A DNA stretch of 9,325 nucleotides from Clostridia bacterium (GTDB lineage: Bacteria > Aerophobota > Aerophobia > Aerophobales > AE-B3A), in the NCBI GenBank assembly GCA_009618505.1, contig WJOQ01000298.1:1-9325 (forward strand). The letters run 5' to 3'. The stretch's first letter is position 1. The number at the start of each line of letters is the position of its first letter. This document shows positions 5,027 to 9,325 of the stretch, piece after piece. The notes beneath the pieces are model-generated. The model had not been told where the DNA came from. It searched no databases and saw only the letters and a program-made list of their open reading frames with translations. The position numbers and the translations under genes were made by a program.

Positions 5027-5200
5027 ATGAAAAAGTGGCTAAAGATTATTGGAGGGGTAGTAGCTACTGCTGTAGGAATATGGCTGATAGTTGTTTTTGC
5101 CTCTGAGGTGCTTATTTTCCTTGAAGGAATCGTAGGTATAGCTGCGGCTGTGATAGGATTAATTATTTTAGCCATCGGTGTCAGTGAGTTAAAAGAATAA
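5027..5200 (+). CDS. Small two-helix membrane protein (57 aa), function unknown
   Basis: I do not recognise a family. The ATG lies six bases after a strong GGGAGGA ribosome-binding site (5014-5020) and the frame ends at TAA (5198-5200). The product starts with a basic MKKWLK, then a hydrophobic stretch at about residues 7-25 (IIGGVVATAVGIWLIVVFA), a short acidic turn (Ser26-Glu27), a second stretch at about 28-51 rich in Gly, Ala, Val and Ile, and a charged tail ending ELKE. This predicts a helical hairpin in the cytoplasmic membrane, with the basic N-terminus likely inside. A good promoter, a good ribosome-binding site and a protein-like composition make it a real gene despite its size. The heptad array G begins at the base after its stop. 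A lone second-helix signal peptide reading is less likely because there is no cleavage site. Confidence 0.8.
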   Translation: MKKWLKIIGGVVATAVGIWLIVVFASEVLIFLEGIVGIAAAVIGLIILAIGVSELKE

Positions 5201-5235
5201 ACTGGTATTTCGTATATCGTGGCTCGTATCTGGTA
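5201..5235 (-). repeat. Heptanucleotide array G (5 units, inverted orientation)
   Basis: ACTGGTA, TTTCGTA, TATCGTG, GCTCGTA, TCTGGTA. The reverse complement gives TACCAGA, TACGAGC, CACGATA, TACGAAA, TACCAGT, the same family as arrays B and H but on the other strand. It starts at the base right after the stop codon of the membrane protein gene. Confidence 0.7.
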
Positions 5236-5249
5236 AAGAAAGTAAATAA

Positions 5250-5297
5250 CCGAAGATTTCTGTGTTGAGTTGCGAATACAGATTTAAATAGCTTCGG
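5250..5297 (+). other. Imperfect stem-loop in the spacer before rpmA
   Basis: CCGAAG (5250-5255) pairs with CTTCGG (5292-5297), and inside it TCTGT (5259-5263) pairs with ACAGA (5278-5282) around a 14-base loop. No U-tract follows. It could reduce read-through from the membrane protein gene. Apart from this hairpin, array G, a possible promoter and array H, the stretch 5201-5528 shows nothing gene-like on either strand. Confidence 0.35.
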
Positions 5298-5350
5298 AGT
5301 TTCTAAAATAATTTTCAGGGTCCAAAGCATAAACAAGAGGATACGGCTTT

Positions 5351-5379
5351 TTGAGTGCTTTAATAGAATCAAGTAAGAT
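5351..5379 (+). promoter_or_regulatory. Possible promoter of the rpmA operon
   Basis: TTGAGT (5351-5356), 17 bases, TAAGAT (5374-5379): four of six matches at each hexamer with ideal spacing. The leader would be about 140 bases and would contain a small hairpin (TTCAG 5390-5394 with CTGAA 5404-5408) and array H. No stronger candidate was seen in the spacer. Confidence 0.35.
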
Positions 5380-5474
5380 GAAAATTTGCTTCAGGAGCTA
5401 TTTCTGAAAATTACTCTTTTACCTTAAAGGAGTTAAAATAGGCTGGTTGGAATTCTCAAAAAGCTAAGATAACT

Positions 5475-5509
5475 TTCGAGATACGAGATACGAACAACGA
5501 GATACGAGA
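5475..5509 (+). repeat. Heptanucleotide array H (5 units)
   Basis: TTCGAGA, TACGAGA, TACGAAC, AACGAGA, TACGAGA in exact seven-base steps. Bases 5479-5509 are identical to 3181-3211. The array ends four bases before the GGGAGG ribosome-binding site (5514-5519) of rpmA, so it lies in the mRNA leader. Confidence 0.8.
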
Positions 5510-5528
5510 ATTAGGGAGGTATTGACCA

Positions 5529-5771
5529 ATGGCTCATAAAAAAGGACAAGGACATTCCTGTAACGGAAGAGACAGCGCCTCTAAACATCTAGGAGTGAAG
5601 AGATATGGAGGACAATTTGTAAGGGCAGGCAGTGTTTTGGTGCGACAAAGAGGTACAAAGTTTCATCCTGGTTTAAATGTGAACAGAGGTAAAGATGATA
5701 CTCTATTTGCTAGGATAGATGGACAGGTCAAGTTCGAAGGGGAAAAGAGAGTTAGTGTATATGCGGTTTAG
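5529..5771 (+). CDS. rpmA: Large ribosomal subunit protein bL27
   Basis: bL27 is a 50S protein whose flexible N-terminal tail reaches the peptidyl transferase centre. The 80-residue product is close to normal length and starts directly at MAHKKG with no cleavable N-terminal extension of the Firmicutes type. Conserved blocks are NGRDS (12-16), [28 protein letters not shown] (21-48) and the C-terminal DGQVKFE (64-70). The tail reads [11 protein letters not shown] where many bacteria have GGGSxRNGRDS, so the usual Arg11 is Cys here. The start is fixed by GGGAGG at 5514-5519. The usual upstream partner rplU (L21) is absent, and the downstream neighbour is an aminotransferase nine bases away rather than obgE. 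That spacing implies a shared mRNA. Confidence 0.97.
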   Translation: MAHKKGQGHSCNGRDSASKHLGVKRYGGQFVRAGSVLVRQRGTKFHPGLNVNRGKDDTLFARIDGQVKFEGEKRVSVYAV

Positions 5772-5780
5772 GAGAGAGAA

Positions 5781-6911
5781 TTGAAACACAAACTATTTAC
5801 TCCAGGACCTACCCCTCTTCCCGAAGAGGTTAGACTAATTCAGGCAAGAGGAATCATTCATCATAGAAGCAAAGAATTCAGTGATGTTTTTAAAGAAATC
5901 CGAGAAGAACTTAGATATGTATTCCAGACAAAAGAAGAAGTTTTGTTGTTTAGTTCTTCAGGCACAGGAGCTATGGAGGCAGTAGTAGCTAATCTCTTTT
6001 CTCCCGGTGATAAAGTGCTTGTAATCAGAGGAGGGAAATTTGGAGAAAGATGGGCCGAGATTGCTGATGCCTTTAGCCTTAAAGTACTTTCTATTGACCT
6101 TGAATGGGGACATGTAGTTAATCCTGAGTTAATAGAGAAAAAGCTTAGGGAAGACTCGGGCATAAAAGCTGTGTTTACCCAATTGGTAGAAACTTCGACT
6201 GGCGTAGTCTATGATATCGAAACTATAACTAGGGTAACCAAAGGGAAAGGGGTTATACTAATAGTGGATGCTGTGAGTGGATTAGGTGGCGAGGCGCTCT
6301 GTACCGACAAATGGGGAGTGGATGTGGTAGTGGCTGGATCACAGAAGGCATTAATGATTCCTCCCGGACTGGCTTTCGTTGCTTTGTCTGGTAAAGCCTG
6401 GAAACTGACAGAGAATTCAGATCTTCCTAAGTATTACTGGGATTTTAAGAAGGCTAAAAAGGCACAAGAAAAAAATCAAACTGTCTATACCCCGGCTATT
6501 ACCTTAGTCTGTGCTTTAAGAGAGTCATTGAGATTGCTTAAAAAAGAGGGATGGGACAATGTTCTTGGCCGGCATGCTAAATTAGCTAAAGCTACCCGTC
6601 AGGGAGTCCTGGCCTTGGGATTACAAATATTTCCTAAAGCTCCTTCTAATGTGCTTACTGCTGTTGAGATTCCCTCAAGTGTTGGAGTAAAGAGGCTGAG
6701 AGGATTAATGCGAGATAGATATGGAGTGGAAGTGGCGGGAGGACAAGCAGCACTAACCGAAAAAATTATCCGGATTGCCCATCTCGGCGCGATGGAGGTA
6801 ACTGACATAATAGTGGTTCTATCCGCTCTGGAAATGAGTTTATCAGAACTGGGTTATCCTGTAGAAATGGGCAAGGGGATAGCTGCTGCCGAAGAAATAC
6901 TGGGGAGATAA
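5781..6911 (+). CDS. Class V PLP-dependent aminotransferase (serine-pyruvate / alanine-glyoxylate type)
   Basis: This cytosolic enzyme transfers amino groups between serine or alanine and a 2-oxoacid such as pyruvate or glyoxylate. In several lineages the same subfamily serves as the phosphoserine/serine aminotransferase next to PGDH. The fold type I features are clear: N-terminal FTPGPTPLP (6-14), SSSGTGAMEA (58-67, cofactor phosphate cup), ETSTGV (137-142), DAVSGLGG (163-170, Asp163 to the pyridine nitrogen), SQKALMIPPGL (187-197, Lys189 as the Schiff-base lysine), and RIAHLG (331-336) with the expected substrate-carboxylate Arg331. Length 376 is normal. The TTG start follows GGAGAGAG, the first part of which overlaps the rpmA stop, and gives the standard MKHKLFTPGP beginning. 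The PGDH-like gene follows after five bases. The sequence alone cannot separate serine synthesis from serine/glyoxylate catabolism. Synthesis is favoured by the neighbour. Confidence 0.93.
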   Translation: MKHKLFTPGPTPLPEEVRLIQARGIIHHRSKEFSDVFKEIREELRYVFQTKEEVLLFSSSGTGAMEAVVANLFSPGDKVLVIRGGKFGERWAEIADAFSLKVLSIDLEWGHVVNPELIEKKLREDSGIKAVFTQLVETSTGVVYDIETITRVTKGKGVILIVDAVSGLGGEALCTDKWGVDVVVAGSQKALMIPPGLAFVALSGKAWKLTENSDLPKYYWDFKKAKKAQEKNQTVYTPAITLVCALRESLRLLKKEGWDNVLGRHAKLAKATRQGVLALGLQIFPKAPSNVLTAVEIPSSVGVKRLRGLMRDRYGVEVAGGQAALTEKIIRIAHLGAMEVTDIIVVLSALEMSLSELGYPVEMGKGIAAAEEILGR

Positions 6912-6916
6912 TAAAG

Positions 6917-7891
6917 ATGAAGATTTTAGTAAGCGACCCCTTAGCCAGGCAAGGAATAGAAAGATTAAAAGAAGAAGGTGGTTTTGAAGTAACTGAGGCT
7001 ATAAACCTACAAAAAGAAGAACTAATAAGTATTATTGCGCAATATCATGCTTTAATTGTCCGAAGTGAGACCAAAGTGACTGAAGAGATAATAAATGCGG
7101 CCACTCACCTCAGAGTAGTCGCAAGAGCGGGCACAGGACTAGATAATATAGATGTAGAGGCAGCTACTAAAAAGGGCATCATAGTAATGAATGCTCCGGA
7201 AGGAAATACTATTTCTGCCGCCGAATATACTATTTCTATGCTGCTTGCTCTTTCACGTAATATTCCCCAGGCTTATCGTTCTTTGAAGGAGAAAAGATGG
7301 GAGCGGAAAAGATTTATGGGAACAGAAGTCTACGGAAAGATTCTAGGGGTGGTGGGATTGGGTAGGATTGGAAGTGAAGTAGCTAAAAGAGCTCAAGGTT
7401 TACAAATGAGAGTGATAGCTTATGATCCTTTCGTCTCCTCGGAAAAAGCAGAAGAAATGGGAGTTACTCTTTTTGAATTAGAGAAGCTCTTACCTCAAAT
7501 AGACTACCTTACAGTGCATACACCTCTTACTTCGCATACTAAGGGAATGATCGGAGAGAGAGAAATCGGCTTAATGAAAAAAGGAGCCAGGATAATCAAT
7601 TGCGCGCGGGGTGGTGTCATTGAGGAGGATGCTCTCTATAAGGCTCTTAAACAAGAAAAAATTGCTGGAGCTGCTCTGGATGTTTTTGAAAAAGGTAAAC
7701 CCTTTGATAGTCCATTGCTAGAGTTGGATTCAATAGTATTAACTCCTCATCTGGGAGCTTCTACCAAAGAGGCCCAAAAGAGAGTAGCTATAGTTATAGC
7801 TTCCCAGGTTATGGACGCTCTCAAGGGAGGAGAAGTAAGAAATGCAGTTAATCTTTCCACGCTGTCCTCTTTCGAGAAAATTAGTCCTTAA
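6917..7891 (+). CDS. serA: D-3-phosphoglycerate dehydrogenase-like 2-hydroxyacid dehydrogenase (short form)
   Basis: This is a predicted NAD-dependent oxidation of 3-phosphoglycerate to phosphohydroxypyruvate, the first step of serine synthesis, or reduction of hydroxypyruvate/glyoxylate. The N-terminal ILVSDPLARQGIERL, RAGTGLDNIDV (70-80), NAPEGNTISAAEYTISMLLALSR (92-114), the Rossmann motif GLGRIG (147-152) with Asp170 binding the ribose, NCARGGVIEEDAL (228-240, catalytic Arg231) and LTPHLGAST (275-283, His278) all fit SerA. The 324-residue chain stops after the catalytic core, so it lacks the ASB and ACT regulatory domains of long SerA and is unlikely to be serine-inhibited through them. 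Where relatives have DVFxxEPP, this protein has DVFEKGKP. The position of the usual catalytic Glu (29 residues after Arg231) is therefore Gly, and Glu258 two residues earlier may substitute. The five-base gap to the aminotransferase gene means co-translation. Confidence 0.9.
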   Translation: MKILVSDPLARQGIERLKEEGGFEVTEAINLQKEELISIIAQYHALIVRSETKVTEEIINAATHLRVVARAGTGLDNIDVEAATKKGIIVMNAPEGNTISAAEYTISMLLALSRNIPQAYRSLKEKRWERKRFMGTEVYGKILGVVGLGRIGSEVAKRAQGLQMRVIAYDPFVSSEKAEEMGVTLFELEKLLPQIDYLTVHTPLTSHTKGMIGEREIGLMKKGARIINCARGGVIEEDALYKALKQEKIAGAALDVFEKGKPFDSPLLELDSIVLTPHLGASTKEAQKRVAIVIASQVMDALKGGEVRNAVNLSTLSSFEKISP

Positions 7892-7912
7892 CTTAGAAGC
7901 TTGCAGATTCAC

Positions 7913-7937
7913 ACGGCTACCGAAGCGGAGCTGCCGT
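7913..7937 (+). other. GC-rich stem-loop in the serA-dnaB spacer
   Basis: ACGGC (7913-7917) pairs with GCCGT (7933-7937). Nested within it, CCG (7920-7922) pairs with CGG (7926-7928) around AAG. The segment is far more GC-rich than its surroundings. No T-run follows, so it may only attenuate transcription into dnaB. I found no convincing dnaB promoter in the 105-base spacer. Confidence 0.35.
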
Positions 7938-7996
7938 AGGCACACAGGGAAATTGTCCTGAGGTATTTCTTGAAGTAAGGGGTGGAAAAAAGAATA

Positions 7997-9325
7997 ATGA
8001 ATTCAAATGATAAATTAGGAAAGCTTCCCCCTCAAAACTTGGAAGCAGAGCGTTCCGTCTTAGGAGCAATGTTATTGGAGAAGGGAACTATTCCTAAAGT
8101 TCTTCAAGCACTACCCGATTCAGATAATTTTTATTCAGAGATACATCGGTTGATTTATCAAGAGATAATCCGTCTCCTAAACAAGAATAAGCCAGTAGAC
8201 ATAGTTACTCTCAAAGAAGAATTTCGTAAGAAGAATAAGTTGAAAGATATAGGAGGGGCAGTTTATCTAGCTGATTTAGTTAATTCTGTTCCTACTACGG
8301 CAAATGTGGATTACTATGCTCAAATCGTACGGGAGAAATGCATCCTACGAGATTTGTTAAAAGCAGTGGCTTCTATTACTTCTCTCTCTTATGACTCATC
8401 TCAGGATTTAGATGTCATATTAGACAAAGCTCAAAGTTTTATTTTCGATATTACCCGAAAGAGAATAAAAAGTCCTGTCGTTCATATAAAAGATATATTA
8501 ACTGATACTTTTGAACATATAGAAGCGCTTTATGAAAGAAAGGAACATATCACCGGGGTTCCGACTGGATTTGATCAGTTTGATAGATTGACATCAGGTT
8601 TTCAACCGTCTGATTTGATAATCATTGCTGGGCGACCTTCAATGGGTAAAACCTCTCTTGCTTTGAATATTGCTCGATATGCTAGCGTAGAAGCGCATAT
8701 TCCTCTGGTGATATTCAGCCTGGAAAGTGCAAAAGAACAGCTTGTAGAGCATTTGCTTTGTTCAGAAGCAAGGGTGAATAGTCAAAAACTACGTGTAGGA
8801 CTTCTTTCTGAAGAAGATTGGACTAAGCTCACCGATGCAGCAGGTATCCTGGCAGATGCTCCTATTTATATTGACGATACTCCCAATATGGGTGTATTAG
8901 AGCTCAGGGCAAAGGCTCGTCAATTAAAAGCTGAGTATGATATTCAAGTGGCTATAGTTGATTATTTGCAGTTGATGGCTGGGGATAGGAGATCAGAGAA
9001 CAGACAGCAGGAAATCTCTGAAATTTCTCGTTCTTTGAAAGCCTTAGCTAAAGAGCTTGGGATAGCAGTAGTGGCAATATCTCAATTAAGCAGAGCTGTA
9101 GAAAAAAGAGGAGAAGAAGATAAGCGTCCTCGTCTTTCAGACCTACGAGAATCGGGAGCTATTGAACAGGACGCAGATTTGGTAGTTTCCTTATATCGGG
9201 AATATTATTATTCGAGAAAACCTGAAAACGAGGGGGAGACTGAGCTAATTATCAATAAACAGCGTCGTGGTCCTGTCGGCAAAATAGATTTGATTTTTAT
9301 CAGTGAATATGCTCGTTTTGAACCG
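7997..9325 (+). CDS. dnaB: Replicative DNA helicase DnaB (partial, extreme C-terminus outside window)
   Basis: DnaB is the hexameric 5'-3' helicase of the replication fork, the partner of primase and the loader. The frame is open from the ATG at 7997 to the window edge for 443 codons, nearly full length for the family, so only a few residues are missing. The N-terminal domain begins KLPPQNLEAERSVLGAML (9-26), the usual DnaB opening. The RecA-like motor has Walker A AGRPSMGKTS (211-220, Lys218), the motif IFSLESAKEQLVEHLLCSEA, Walker B VAIVDYLQLM with Asp322, AISQLSRAVEKR, the DLRESGAIEQDAD region and the arginine-finger-type NKQRRGPVG. All are intact, and the Walker A and later intein-prone sites are uninterrupted. 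The ribosome-binding site AAGGGGTGG (7977-7985) is 11 bases from the ATG, a little far. Its usual neighbour rplI is not upstream. It lies 105 bases after serA and may be co-transcribed with it. Confidence 0.97.
   Translation, partial: MNSNDKLGKLPPQNLEAERSVLGAMLLEKGTIPKVLQALPDSDNFYSEIHRLIYQEIIRLLNKNKPVDIVTLKEEFRKKNKLKDIGGAVYLADLVNSVPTTANVDYYAQIVREKCILRDLLKAVASITSLSYDSSQDLDVILDKAQSFIFDITRKRIKSPVVHIKDILTDTFEHIEALYERKEHITGVPTGFDQFDRLTSGFQPSDLIIIAGRPSMGKTSLALNIARYASVEAHIPLVIFSLESAKEQLVEHLLCSEARVNSQKLRVGLLSEEDWTKLTDAAGILADAPIYIDDTPNMGVLELRAKARQLKAEYDIQVAIVDYLQLMAGDRRSENRQQEISEISRSLKALAKELGIAVVAISQLSRAVEKRGEEDKRPRLSDLRESGAIEQDADLVVSLYREYYYSRKPENEGETELIINKQRRGPVGKIDLIFISEYARFEP

Noticed and set aside
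5181..5372. 63-codon minus-strand frame in the spacer before rpmA
   Set aside because: It overlaps the end of the 57-residue gene and translates heptad array G. No ribosome-binding site or protein-like domain was seen.
8600..9320. Intein in dnaB
   Set aside because: The Walker A, Walker B and later motifs read continuously with normal spacing, so no insertion is present.

Overview
The window is AT-rich bacterial chromosome with housekeeping genes, almost all on the + strand. The class A RNase P RNA, GTG/TTG starts with Shine-Dalgarno sites, near-consensus sigma-70-type promoters and long intergenic spacers packed with degenerate repeats all indicate a bacterium. The combination looks like an uncultured, candidate-phylum type lineage (Omnitrophota or a similar group is only a guess). 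No phage, plasmid, transposase, CRISPR or defence gene is visible.

Layout. (1) 1-797, minus strand: the N-terminal three quarters of a zinc-dependent, NAD-type medium-chain dehydrogenase. (2) 798-952: a compact divergent promoter region with two good promoters around a small palindrome. (3) 953-2958: argB (acetylglutamate kinase) overlapping a glycerate 2-kinase by four bases. (4) 2959-3676: a repeat-rich spacer carrying two directly abutting tRNA genes, Gly(CCC) and Arg(TCG). (5) 3677-4865: an RNA-processing cluster made of a coiled-coil protein gene, an RNase HI family gene and rnpB. The RNase HI coding end forms the 5' strand of RNase P helix P1. (6) 4866-5528: spacer with a 57-residue two-helix membrane protein gene (5027-5200) that is easy to miss because it is so short. 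(7) 5529-9325: rpmA (L27) without rplU, a class V aminotransferase, a short D-3-phosphoglycerate dehydrogenase-like enzyme, and dnaB running off the right edge.

Functional links. The aminotransferase and dehydrogenase are six bases apart and most likely form a serine pathway (3-phosphoglycerate or hydroxypyruvate chemistry). The glycerate kinase 3 kb upstream could connect serine/hydroxypyruvate to 2-phosphoglycerate, but it is in a different transcription unit.

Most unusual signal. Eight short degenerate arrays with an exact period of seven bases (units such as TACGAGA, TACGAAC, TAGCGTT, TAGCGGA, or their complement) occupy the spacers between 2959 and 5528. Several abut a gene boundary within 0-7 bases: a tRNA 5' end, two ribosome-binding sites, the rnpB U-tract and a stop codon. 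They are absent from the other spacers. Other points: the RNase P RNA lacks the tRNA-CCA-binding GGU loop, and the PGDH-like enzyme has Gly where the family's catalytic Glu is expected.
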